Assembly (NCBI GenBank): GCA_964628195.1
Contig: CAZVPF010000002.1
Coordinates: 1-64,000 of the forward strand
Origin: CAZVPF01 sp964628195
GTDB lineage: Bacteria; Planctomycetota; Phycisphaerae; Sedimentisphaerales; Anaerohalosphaeraceae
Direction of reading: 5' to 3'
Length of the DNA: 64,000 bases
Shown here: positions 17,704 to 26,414 of the stretch, one piece after another
How positions within the stretch are numbered: position 1 is the stretch's first letter
Layout of the letters: each line of letters begins with the position of its first letter
The notes under the pieces: generated by a model
The model's database searches: none
What the model saw: the letters and a program-made list of their open reading frames with translations, nothing else
Told to the model about the DNA's origin: nothing
Translations under genes and position numbers: made by a program

Positions 17704-20568
17704 CTATCCCTCTGACTTTACTATCACCTCAACAGGGGCTATTTTTGCAAGGTCGTCTTTAATTTTCTCGGCGTCACCGACGACAACAACAACGAGTTTG
17801 TCAGGGTTAATTGTCTGTTGTAAAAGATGCACACAGTCCCGGGCTTTTGTCTGTGCTATTGATGAAAGCAGTTCTGACAGGTAATCTTTTTGCAAACCCT
17901 GTGATTCAATGAGCCACAAATCCTCGGCGACCTGCTGGGGCGTTTCCCGGGCTATAAGGAAAGAACCGGCGATATGGGACTTTGAATTTGCAAGCTCTTC
18001 GGGGCTGGGCGGACTGGTTTTGACATCTCGAAGCTGTTCAATTACCGCCGAGACAGCTTCCGCGGTCGAAGCGGTTTTGGTGAAAGTGTTTATTCGGAAC
18101 TCGCCTGCCATGTTATGAGCATAGTAACAACCCCATATGCCGTAGGTTAGACCTTTCTCGATACGTATTTCGGTATTGAGCCTGCTGTTGAACGACCAGC
18201 TGAAATAATCGCAAACAACTCTGCTGGTGAAGTACTCGGGCTGCTGCCGCCGGGTTATGCCGTAATGGCCTATGCGTATCTGGCTTTGCGGGCTGTCGGG
18301 CTTGTCTACGATATATATCTTTGTTGACTCAACCGGGGTCAGGTCAGGCAGGATAATGCCGGTCTCTACAAGGTTGGTTTCCCACCGACCGAGGTTTTCC
18401 TTAGTCAGCTTCAGGGCGGTTCGCCTGTCGATATCACCGGCGAAGATGATCGCAGCCTGATCGGGCCTCATGAATTTTCTATGCCAAAGGTCCAGGTCGC
18501 CTGTGTCGAGCTTTTGTAAGTCCTCCGGAGAACCGTGGGCCGGCCGCGAGTAAGGATGGTCGCCGTACAACTGTCTGCCGAATTCCAGTCCCGCGATAAA
18601 CGAAGGGTCTTCGTACTGGACGGCAAGCTCGGCAAGAACCTGCTGTGAAAGCTTTGCAAACTGCTCGGTGTCGAAGGTGGGGTTCAGGACGATCTCGGCA
18701 AGTATTTCCATGGCGTGCTGCGAATACTCCGACAGAAAACCCATCGATATTTCGGATGTATCCATGCCGGCCTTGCTCGTCAGGTCCACCGCGTATCTTT
18801 CAAGCTCAGCGGCGATCTGCTCTTCACTCATGTTTTTTGTACCCTTGGTCAGCATCTTCATCGTCATAAACGCCGTACCCGGCTTGCTCTCTGTCCATGC
18901 TCCGAATGTAAGGCCCAGCTTGACGGTCACAAAGGGCACTTCGCGGTTAGGTACAGTGTAAACCTTCAAGCCGTTTTCGAGCGTGTCGACGGTGTATTCA
19001 GGTGTCGCGTCGAATTTTTTTATATCCGCAAGCGGGGGCTGGGTCGGATAGTTTCCGGGCCTTTTGATATCGCCCCTGCCCGGTGCGGGCGGATTAGTCT
19101 CGGTTTTTGCCGTTATCGCTGCGCTTTCATCGGCTATCGGCGATGTTACAGGTCCGTCGATGTTCTGCCTGATGAATATTTTGTGTACGCTGCTGTCGGC
19201 GAGGTACTGGTTGGCGGCCCTTTTGATATCAGATGCGGTTACCTCCCTGACACGCTCGAATATTTCATTGGCCATAGAAGTGTCGCCGTATATCACAGCC
19301 GCGTTGCCGAGTATGCGTGCCTTTGTGTCAATCTTCAGTGTGTCGGTGACAAGCATTTTCAGCATCTGGTTTCGGGCCTTTTCAAGCTCCTCGGAAGTTA
19401 CACCTTCGGCCTTTATTTTGTCGATATGCAGCTTTATCCTTTCAGAAAGGGCATCCTGGTCAGAGTTTCCGGGCGATTCCATAGCTCCGGCGACGAATAC
19501 CCCGTCAAGCTCGAGGTTATAAGTTGAGGCCATCGCCTTGACGGCCATCCGCTCATTGGCTACAAGATCGCGGTAAAGCCTGGAGCTGTTGCCGCCTCCC
19601 AGTATTGAAGAGAGCATATCCAGCACAACCTCGTCCGGGTGACCGGCAGGGACCGTTCGCCAGAGCAGCCCAACGGCAGGGGCGGGCGCGTTTTCGTCAT
19701 CTATTACTATCTCCATCGGTTCGGCCGGTTCAGGCTCTTGGGCCTTTACTTGGGGCGGCTGGGGATACCTGGACATCCAGCCAAAGTACTCCTCTGCAAG
19801 TGCAGCTGCCTTTTCGTGCTTTATCGCCCCTGCGATCACGAGAGTTGCGTTTGAGGGCACATAATATTTCTTCCAGAACTCCCGCAGCTCGGGCACTGAA
19901 GCTGCCCGGAGATCTTCAAGCGAACCTATAGGTGTCCAGCTGTATGGGTGCGTGTCGAAGATGCGCGCTGCAACCTTTTCGACAACGGTGCCGTAAGGCT
20001 GGTTTAGCCTCATGCGAAGCTCTTCTTCGACGACCTGCCTTTCGGTATTGAAGTGCTCCTGGTTTATATCCAGAAAGGCCATTCTCTCTGCCTCAAGCCA
20101 CAGCGCAAGCTCAACCTGGTTTTTAGGGACCGTCTCAAGGTAGACCGTTTTGTCGAAACTTGTGTATCCGTTGTTGGTGCCGCCGACTTTATTTATAAGT
20201 CCGAAATGGTCCTTCTCACCGACGAGGTCCGTACCCTTGAACATCATGTGCTCAAACATGTGGGCAAAACCTTGTCGCTGAGGGTCCTCGTTCTTCGAGC
20301 CTACGTGATACCAAACCTGAACATTTACTATAGGAGTGGAAAAATCCTCAAGCGTTATCACGTCCAGACCGTTATCAAGCTCTGACTGGCGGTAATCGAA
20401 AGGGGTTCGGTTAGACGTGCTGTCACGGGTGTCACTGCGAAGCTCATAGCTGCTGGTCGTGTCACCGCCTATCTCGGCTTCTTTGCAGCCGGAAAGGGCT
20501 GTCGTAACCACTGCAAGAAGGAATACAATTACTGATGTAGTGACGATCTTTCTTTTCGTAATTCTCAT
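17704..20568 (-). CDS. M16-family zinc metalloprotease, two-repeat lipoprotein
   Basis: The 954-residue product is an insulinase-type (M16) peptidase with two full halves in one chain. It begins with a lipoprotein signal peptide, lipobox ALSGC near residues 24-28, so it should be anchored in a membrane facing the periplasm. The inverted zinc motif HMFEH lies at about residues 104-108 with downstream acidic residues that can supply the third ligand. The second half (from about 510, after a Pro-rich linker) has the fold signature but lacks HxxEH, as expected for the non-catalytic partner half. The ATG at 20568 has GGAG five bases upstream and gives a proper signal peptide; an in-frame start 27 bases earlier does not. 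Confidence 0.9.
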   Translation of the reverse strand: MRITKRKIVTTSVIVFLLAVVTTALSGCKEAEIGGDTTSSYELRSDTRDSTSNRTPFDYRQSELDNGLDVITLEDFSTPIVNVQVWYHVGSKNEDPQRQGFAHMFEHMMFKGTDLVGEKDHFGLINKVGGTNNGYTSFDKTVYLETVPKNQVELALWLEAERMAFLDINQEHFNTERQVVEEELRMRLNQPYGTVVEKVAARIFDTHPYSWTPIGSLEDLRAASVPELREFWKKYYVPSNATLVIAGAIKHEKAAALAEEYFGWMSRYPQPPQVKAQEPEPAEPMEIVIDDENAPAPAVGLLWRTVPAGHPDEVVLDMLSSILGGGNSSRLYRDLVANERMAVKAMASTYNLELDGVFVAGAMESPGNSDQDALSERIKLHIDKIKAEGVTSEELEKARNQMLKMLVTDTLKIDTKARILGNAAVIYGDTSMANEIFERVREVTASDIKRAANQYLADSSVHKIFIRQNIDGPVTSPIADESAAITAKTETNPPAPGRGDIKRPGNYPTQPPLADIKKFDATPEYTVDTLENGLKVYTVPNREVPFVTVKLGLTFGAWTESKPGTAFMTMKMLTKGTKNMSEEQIAAELERYAVDLTSKAGMDTSEISMGFLSEYSQHAMEILAEIVLNPTFDTEQFAKLSQQVLAELAVQYEDPSFIAGLEFGRQLYGDHPYSRPAHGSPEDLQKLDTGDLDLWHRKFMRPDQAAIIFAGDIDRRTALKLTKENLGRWETNLVETGIILPDLTPVESTKIYIVDKPDSPQSQIRIGHYGITRRQQPEYFTSRVVCDYFSWSFNSRLNTEIRIEKGLTYGIWGCYYAHNMAGEFRINTFTKTASTAEAVSAVIEQLRDVKTSPPSPEELANSKSHIAGSFLIARETPQQVAEDLWLIESQGLQKDYLSELLSSIAQTKARDCVHLLQQTINPDKLVVVVVGDAEKIKDDLAKIAPVEVIVKSEG

Positions 20569-20739
20569 ATCAGCTCCAGCCGGTTCCGCGAACACGCGAA
20601 ACGTTAATGTTTATTCCGCTTTATGGTTTATAACATACTATACATTATCCGGAGATGTTCAATCTTAAAGTAAAAAATCACTTCCAAACCCCGTCCTGGA
20701 TCTGTATAATGCTGCCGAAATGCTTCAGGAAAATTCTTA

Positions 20740-21807
20740 ATGAAAAAGCCTAAAAAATACATGCTCGCCGGTCTGGCTGTCGTAATTGCGGTTATAATAT
20801 CAGCCGTTTTAGCAGATCAAATTATCCGTTCACAGAATATTAAACAAAAGGATAAAATGCGAAAAACCCTGCAAGCCAATCTAAAACCGCTGGATTTTAA
20901 GGAACCGCCCGCCTACCCCCCGCCTGTCAGTGAATACTTTGAATTCTATAACCTTGCCGTCAATGACCCGAACACGGAACATTTTTTCGGTACGTTTGAT
21001 TCGAACGGTTACACGTTGGCTGCACATGTATATATTCCCGCAAACCCGCAGGCTACTGTCGTTTTGCATCATGGTTATCTCAACCACAGTGCCCAGCACG
21101 CCAACCTTATCCATGTTCTTTTACGTCATAATTATGCGGTCGCCGCTTATGACATGCCCGGGCACGGTTTGTCAACCGGTAAAGGTGCCTGGATTGATTC
21201 TTTCAATACCTACACAGCGATTCTTGCAGATTTTACTGAAATTGTTAAACAGAACCTGCCCGGCCCGTACCATCTTATAGGAATAAGCTGCGGCGGGGCG
21301 GTTACGCTTGACACGCTTCTGACAAGGCCGGATGACTTTGAAAGGTTTATACTTTGCGCCCCTCTCGTGCGCTCGGTCTCATGGAACGCGTCACGTTTTG
21401 GGTATACGATAGCAAGCCCATTCGTAAAATCAGTGCCACGTCATCAGCGAAAAATCTCAAATGATCCCGAATGGCTGCATTTTAACAAGTACCTCGACTA
21501 TCTCCATGCTTCATCGGTGCCGTTTAGATGGGTCAAGGCAATGTTTAACTGGGACAAAAAGTTCTCCGCTGCCGAGCCGGTATACAAATCGGCGCTTCTG
21601 GTCCAAGGCGACAAGGATAATATTGTCGACTACAAACATAACCTTTCGGTCATTAAACAAAAGATTCCGAATCTGCAAATAGAAATGATAGAGTCAGGCA
21701 GACACGAACTTTTTAACGAATCGAAATCCATTCGTCGCGAAGTCTTCGCCCAAATACTCCGCTGGCTTGGGAGCACCGAAAAAACTGAACTTTCCCCCGC
21801 TGAGTAA
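20740..21807 (+). CDS. alpha/beta hydrolase, monoglyceride-lipase-like, membrane-anchored
   Basis: The 355-residue protein has an N-terminal membrane anchor (residues 8-27) followed by an alpha/beta-hydrolase domain of the serine-aminopeptidase S33 / monoacylglycerol lipase type. The oxyanion region is VLHHGYLNHSAQH, the nucleophile elbow GISCG at about residue 186, the acid in VQGDKDNIVD at about 290, and the histidine in ESGRHELFNE at about 327. It is probably a lysophospholipase or lipid esterase on the outer face of the inner membrane. It is divergent from the M16 protease gene. Confidence 0.82.
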   Translation: MKKPKKYMLAGLAVVIAVIISAVLADQIIRSQNIKQKDKMRKTLQANLKPLDFKEPPAYPPPVSEYFEFYNLAVNDPNTEHFFGTFDSNGYTLAAHVYIPANPQATVVLHHGYLNHSAQHANLIHVLLRHNYAVAAYDMPGHGLSTGKGAWIDSFNTYTAILADFTEIVKQNLPGPYHLIGISCGGAVTLDTLLTRPDDFERFILCAPLVRSVSWNASRFGYTIASPFVKSVPRHQRKISNDPEWLHFNKYLDYLHASSVPFRWVKAMFNWDKKFSAAEPVYKSALLVQGDKDNIVDYKHNLSVIKQKIPNLQIEMIESGRHELFNESKSIRREVFAQILRWLGSTEKTELSPAE

Positions 21808-21825
21808 CCCCTTAAAGAGCACCTC

Positions 21826-22176
21826 TCAGCCGACAGGCGCCATTGTTCGGATGCGCGTTCCGTGATTGACGCTGAATTCGATCTCTTCAAGTGGAACATT
21901 GTCCGGGAACCACACTCCGCTTATTTTAGCGTGAAACAGCGAACAGCCTGTAAGGTCCATGTGCCTTAGGTCCTGGCCGCGGAGGTCGGCGTCCCGAAGA
22001 TAGGCACCGGCAAGTTTGACTTTGGAAAGGTCGGCATTGCGGAAATCCGTGCCGCGCAGGTTGCAGTCACCCAGGTCGACCAGGTCCCTGTTTTTTACAT
22101 AATTGTTAAATGCTTCGTAGTTGCCCTCACGAAGACACTTGAAAGCCTCGTCGTCTAAAAATTTCGGCTTAGTCAT
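21826..22176 (-). CDS. pentapeptide-repeat protein
   Basis: The 116-residue product has an N-terminal helical segment (about 1-40) and about eight consecutive pentapeptide repeats of the A(D/N)LXX type (about 41-88), which form a right-handed quadrilateral beta-helix, then a short C-terminal segment. The role is unknown; some family members mimic DNA or scaffold other proteins. The ATG at 22176 has GGAG upstream; the frame stays open for 63 bases further, but without a better ribosome site. It lies downstream of the zinc-ribbon gene on the same strand, across 155 bases. Confidence 0.75.
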   Translation of the reverse strand: MTKPKFLDDEAFKCLREGNYEAFNNYVKNRDLVDLGDCNLRGTDFRNADLSKVKLAGAYLRDADLRGQDLRHMDLTGCSLFHAKISGVWFPDNVPLEEIEFSVNHGTRIRTMAPVG

Positions 22177-22255
22177 ATTTGCTCCAGCTAAGGTTACGCT
22201 TTTGGTCATAACAAGGCACACTTGAAAATAGCGCCTCATAATAACGTCGACCTGT

Positions 22256-22316
22256 AAACGCCCCTACTTTAGCTTTTTTGATGGTAAAATCAGGCTAAGA
22301 AGTCGAAACGCCCCTA
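22256..22316. repeat. 11-bp direct repeat
   Basis: AAACGCCCCTA occurs at 22256-22266 and again at 22306-22316, exactly 50 bases apart, in the gap between the zinc-ribbon gene and the pentapeptide gene. An inverted TTAGC/GCTAA pair lies between the copies. Five turns of the helix separate the copies, which is a spacing that could suit a regulator binding one face, but no function is shown. Confidence 0.4.
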
Positions 22317-22331
22317 AAAGGAGGTAAAAAT

Positions 22332-22487
22332 TTATATCTTATCGGGCTTGCAGATATTCTTCTTCTTGTTCGCCACCCTGCCGCATTTTGTGCAGATATA
22401 CTTGCCTTTCTTTACGATGTCTTTTATATCATCGAGGTCGCCTTTTTTAAGCTCTTTTTTGCATATCGAACAAAGCTTTTTACTCAT
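22332..22487 (-). CDS. 51-residue zinc-ribbon protein
   Basis: This short gene encodes MSKKLCSICKKELKKGDLDD and continues to 51 residues. Two CxxC pairs (Cys 6/9 and Cys 32/35) spaced by 22 residues, plus Cys 46, make a small zinc ribbon; the rest is rich in Lys. The ribosome site AAAGGAG is strong and well placed before ATG at 22487. It begins 11 bases after the stop codon of ppk on the same strand, so it is probably the last gene of ppx-ppk. Function is unknown; a nucleic-acid or polyphosphate-associated role would be a guess. Confidence 0.75.
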   Translation of the reverse strand: MSKKLCSICKKELKKGDLDDIKDIVKKGKYICTKCGRVANKKKNICKPDKI

Positions 22488-22498
22488 AGCTATCTCCT

Positions 22499-24661
22499 TT
22501 ACTTCTTACCCGGCTGAGTGTGCGGCCGGAATCTCTGTTTAGTTCTTCTGGCCGATTCCACAGCTTCGACCGCTTCATTAAATAGTACTTCCTGAGAGCG
22601 TACCTGTTCGCTGCCTTTAGCGCGGATTTTCTCATAGCTGCCGTCGTTTTTGAGCCTTGTCGCTTTTACGTTGTCCGAGAAATAAACCTCAAGGATATGC
22701 CTGAGCCTTTTGATAAGCCTCGGCTCGGAGACCGGGAACATCGTTTCGATTCGTTTATCGAGGTTTCTGTTCATCCAGTCGGCGCTGCTTAAATAAACCT
22801 CTTCATGGCCGCCGTTATTGAAATAGAATATCCGCGCGTGTTCAAGGAACCTGTCCACTATCGAGATAACCTCGATATTCTCCGACACCCCTTTTACGCC
22901 CGGCCGCAAACAGCAGATGCCGCGTACGTTTAACAATATCCTCACCCCCGCACAACTTGCCCGGTAAAGTTCGCTTATAACACCCTTATCCTCAAGTGAA
23001 TTCATCTTTGCCATAATAAGCCCGGGTCGGTCCGCTGTCGAAGCCATTATCTCCCTGTCGATAAGTTCATAGATTTTCTTACGCAAACCGGTGGGTGCTA
23101 TGCAAAGCTTGGACATGCCCGCAGCCTCCGATGCGCCAGTCATAAGATTGAACATAGACGAAACATCGGTCGCAAGTATCCTGTCGGTTGTCATCATTCC
23201 GATATCGGAATACAGCCTCGCGGTCTTGTCGTTGTAGTTGCCGGTTGATAGATGCACATATCGCTGTATCCGCCCGCCTTCGCGACGGACTATAAGCAGC
23301 GCCTTGCTGTGAGTCTTCAGTCCGGCCACTCCGTATATGACGGTACAGCCGGCATCTTCAAGTCGTCTTGCCCAGCCGACATTTCGCTCCTCGTCAAAGC
23401 GCGCCTTCAGTTCGACCAGCACCGTTACGCTCTTTCCGTTCTCGGCGGCATTTTCGAGTGCGGCAATTATCGGGGAATCACCGCTGGTCCTGTAGAGCGT
23501 CTGCTTGATGGCGAGCACGTTCGGGTCCTCGGCGGCACGCTCTGCAAGTTCGACCACGGGGTCAAAGCTCTCGAAAGGCAGGAATATGAGGATGTCACGC
23601 TCCGAGACGGTCTCGTAAAGGTCATCGCTTTCCAGCAGGTCGCGCGGGGTTTGCGGGGTCCACTCGGGAATCTTTAATTGCTCAAAACCGCTTTGCATCG
23701 CTACCGACATCATCGCTGTACAGTCAAGCACGCCGTCTATCTCGTAAACATGCTCGGCGGCTGTACCGGACCATTCGAGCACCTTGTCCTTAATTGTGCC
23801 TGGGGCTCCTGCCGATATCTCCAGCCGGACAACCGAACGGCGAAGTCTCGCCTGTACAGCCTGTTCGACACTGCTGAGCAGGTCACCTGCCTCATCTTCC
23901 TGTATCTCAACGTCCGCGTCACGCGTATAACGGAACACCGTAGTTCCAAGTATCCGCCTGTTCGGGTAAAGCGTCGCGGCGTTGTCGGCAATTACATCCT
24001 CGATGCATGCCAGCCAGACTCCATCGTCGAGAGGCAAGTTGACAAACCGCGGAAAATTGCCCGGCACGGGTATTACGGCCACCTTCTCACCATTATGGAC
24101 GGGCTGTTTGTCCTGTTTATTTTGCCCGTTTTTATTTTTCTCACTGTCGATCAAGACTGCGACGTTGAGCGCACGCCCGCTGAGCACAGGTGTACTTACA
24201 AGGTCGTCAAATGACATCGGTGTAAGGACGGGCATAAGTTCGGTATTGAAATAATTCTTCAAAAGACTCCGCTGTTCGAGCGTCCACTGGTTGCGCATCA
24301 TAATATTGAGTCCGTGCTCGGGCAAGGCGGCCAGTATCTTCTTAATGCCTTCGTTCTGGTCCCGCACCATCTCATGGGTCTTCTCGGCGATCAGCTTAAG
24401 TTGTTTTGCCGGAGTTAGCCCGCTTGAATCTCGCTTGCGTCTTCCCGCATATACCTGCTGCATCAGACCTGCTGCACGGATCATGTAAAACTCGTCAAGG
24501 TTTGAGCTGAATATCGCCATGAACTTCAGCCGTTCAAGGAGAGGCATATTCTCGTCAAGCCCCACGTCCAGCACCCTGCCGTTAAACTCCAGCCAGCTAA
24601 GCTCCCTGTTTATATAAAAGTCAGATTTGTTAAAATCATTTTGCTTTTTTTTGCCTGCCAT
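22499..24661 (-). CDS. ppk1: polyphosphate kinase 1
   Basis: The 720-residue product reversibly makes polyphosphate from ATP. The N-terminal domain starts with FYINRELSWLEFNGRVLD, diagnostic for PPK1. The phospholipase-D-like catalytic part has the phosphorylated histidine in LKTHSKALLI at about residue 450 and the second conserved motif YVHLSTGNYNDKTA shortly after. Length is typical. A Lys/Asn/Gln-rich insertion of about 15 residues is present near 170-185. It lies 11 bases downstream of the ppx gene, so synthesis and degradation enzymes are co-transcribed. Confidence 0.95.
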   Translation of the reverse strand: MAGKKKQNDFNKSDFYINRELSWLEFNGRVLDVGLDENMPLLERLKFMAIFSSNLDEFYMIRAAGLMQQVYAGRRKRDSSGLTPAKQLKLIAEKTHEMVRDQNEGIKKILAALPEHGLNIMMRNQWTLEQRSLLKNYFNTELMPVLTPMSFDDLVSTPVLSGRALNVAVLIDSEKNKNGQNKQDKQPVHNGEKVAVIPVPGNFPRFVNLPLDDGVWLACIEDVIADNAATLYPNRRILGTTVFRYTRDADVEIQEDEAGDLLSSVEQAVQARLRRSVVRLEISAGAPGTIKDKVLEWSGTAAEHVYEIDGVLDCTAMMSVAMQSGFEQLKIPEWTPQTPRDLLESDDLYETVSERDILIFLPFESFDPVVELAERAAEDPNVLAIKQTLYRTSGDSPIIAALENAAENGKSVTVLVELKARFDEERNVGWARRLEDAGCTVIYGVAGLKTHSKALLIVRREGGRIQRYVHLSTGNYNDKTARLYSDIGMMTTDRILATDVSSMFNLMTGASEAAGMSKLCIAPTGLRKKIYELIDREIMASTADRPGLIMAKMNSLEDKGVISELYRASCAGVRILLNVRGICCLRPGVKGVSENIEVISIVDRFLEHARIFYFNNGGHEEVYLSSADWMNRNLDKRIETMFPVSEPRLIKRLRHILEVYFSDNVKATRLKNDGSYEKIRAKGSEQVRSQEVLFNEAVEAVESARRTKQRFRPHTQPGKK

Positions 24662-24672
24662 ATCATATCCGT

Positions 24673-26235
24673 TTAAATCAGAACCGCTCTTAATCCGTAA
24701 ATATCCCTGAACATATCGCTCATTGTCTCCACTGACCGCCTTGCAGGAGCGCTGTCAACCTTCCCGCCAAGTGAGATCACGAAATCTTCGTCGTCAATTT
24801 TACACTGCATCTTCCCCGGGTCGAACCTCTTGCTCGTGGTCAAAGCTACAGCCAGCCGAAGTATTGCCGCCAGTTTGTTGACTACGATCCTTCTTTCGCG
24901 TGTGAGGCTCATATATTCAAAATGTGAAGGCTTCGGGCGTCCCCTGCGGTGGTAACGCGCAATGTGTGCGACCATCTGCACCTCATTTTGCGTAAGCCCG
25001 AATATTTCCGAATTTGACACAATATAAAGCGTATGCTTATGATAGCTCCGCCCGGAAATATAGGTGCCCACCTGGTGGAGTATCGCCGCTACGTGCAGAA
25101 GCAGCCTGTGCCGGTACTTCAGTCCGTGTTCGCCCGCAAGCTCGTCGAAAAGCTTGACCGCTGTGTCCGAAACTGTCGAGGCGTGCTTAAGATCGACCCT
25201 GTACTTCACTGCTGTAGTTATCGCCGACTGAATCACCGCCTGTGAAAGCTCCGGGTCCTCCTCGCCCTTTATCCGCCGTGCCATGTCGAGAAGCAGACCG
25301 TCCCGCATTGACACATGGGATATAAGCACGTTCTTTGCCTTTGTCGAATGAAGAAGCTCATCGTATATCATCAGGGCGGGATTTAATGTCTCGGCATCGG
25401 GATACCCGATGTCGTACTCCACGCAAAGCTGCTCAGCTGTCATCCCCATGCACCTGCCGACGAGTTTTTCGAACCTGGCTTTGGTTATGATCTCCAGATT
25501 GTGCACTCTGCCTGTGCCGCTGGTATGCTTTGCGGCAAATCTTGCATCCCCGCCTACCGCGATAATGGTCTCTATTTTACCGAAAGGTATCAGTCCCTCA
25601 ATAGCGTTGAGCGTAGCCTTTATTTCATTGCGAATAAGCTCCGAGGCGGTAGCCCACGACTCGCCGCCGCGGGTGAGCTCTTCTTTCAGCCGGACAGCCC
25701 CGAGACCGAGGCTCTGTGAGGTTACTATTTGCCCGGCCTTTATTATAGTAAGCACGGTGCTTCCCCCGCCTACTTCGGCGATCATCGTCAGTTTTTCGAG
25801 CAGTTCCCTGTGCTTACCGATCTCGCTGCGCACAGCCGACATGGTCAAACGCGATTCCTCGGAAGAGTCGATGACATGCACTTCGAGCCCGGTTGATGTA
25901 AGCACGCGGTCAATGAACGTTTCGCTGTTGCTCGCCTCGCGGACCGAACTTGTCGCCACCACGTTAATGTTCCTGACCTCGTAAGTTTTCAGCACGCCGG
26001 CGAACTCGCGAAGTATGCCTATAGCGGCCCGCATTGTTTTGCGGCCCAGCTTCCCGCGGACAAAAGTGTCCTGGCCGAGGTACACAGCACGCTGCATGCG
26101 CTCAAGTATCTCGATATCACCGTTAGGCCCGAGCTGGCCGATGACCATCCGGATCATGTTAGAGCCTATATCGACCGCGCCCATAAGCTCGGCAGGGGCC
26201 CCGGCCTGCGACTTGTCAACTGCATTGTCTGTCAT
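24673..26235 (-). CDS. ppx: exopolyphosphatase / pppGpp phosphatase (Ppx/GppA) with HD-like C-terminal domain
   Basis: The 520-residue product has an ASKHA-fold Ppx/GppA domain: the first phosphate motif AVDIGSNMIRMV near residue 21 and the second EVGGGSTVLTI near residue 145. The C-terminal domain (from about 310) is HD-like with HVAAILHQVG and later HIARYHRRGRP, as in longer Ppx proteins. It removes terminal phosphates from polyphosphate and may act on pppGpp. ATG at 26235 has GGAG six bases upstream; an in-frame ATG at 26247 is the alternative. It forms an operon with ppk1. Confidence 0.9.
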   Translation of the reverse strand: MTDNAVDKSQAGAPAELMGAVDIGSNMIRMVIGQLGPNGDIEILERMQRAVYLGQDTFVRGKLGRKTMRAAIGILREFAGVLKTYEVRNINVVATSSVREASNSETFIDRVLTSTGLEVHVIDSSEESRLTMSAVRSEIGKHRELLEKLTMIAEVGGGSTVLTIIKAGQIVTSQSLGLGAVRLKEELTRGGESWATASELIRNEIKATLNAIEGLIPFGKIETIIAVGGDARFAAKHTSGTGRVHNLEIITKARFEKLVGRCMGMTAEQLCVEYDIGYPDAETLNPALMIYDELLHSTKAKNVLISHVSMRDGLLLDMARRIKGEEDPELSQAVIQSAITTAVKYRVDLKHASTVSDTAVKLFDELAGEHGLKYRHRLLLHVAAILHQVGTYISGRSYHKHTLYIVSNSEIFGLTQNEVQMVAHIARYHRRGRPKPSHFEYMSLTRERRIVVNKLAAILRLAVALTTSKRFDPGKMQCKIDDEDFVISLGGKVDSAPARRSVETMSDMFRDIYGLRAVLI

Positions 26236-26414
26236 TTTCGTCTCCATAGCTCAATTTTAAAGTATTTAAGAAACTTTTCCAGCGCAAAAACGAAATCTTT
26301 TCCAGGTATGTGCCTGGATTTACGGTATGATTAAAATGAAAGAATTAAAATACCCATCTGGGGATTTGGTCTTGTGTACCTGTAATAATTCATATAGGCG
26401 AAAAATCGGTACTG

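Noticed and set aside
18715..19527. 270-codon open frame opposite the M16 protease
   Set aside because: Shadow of a gene with a clear lipoprotein signal and catalytic motif.
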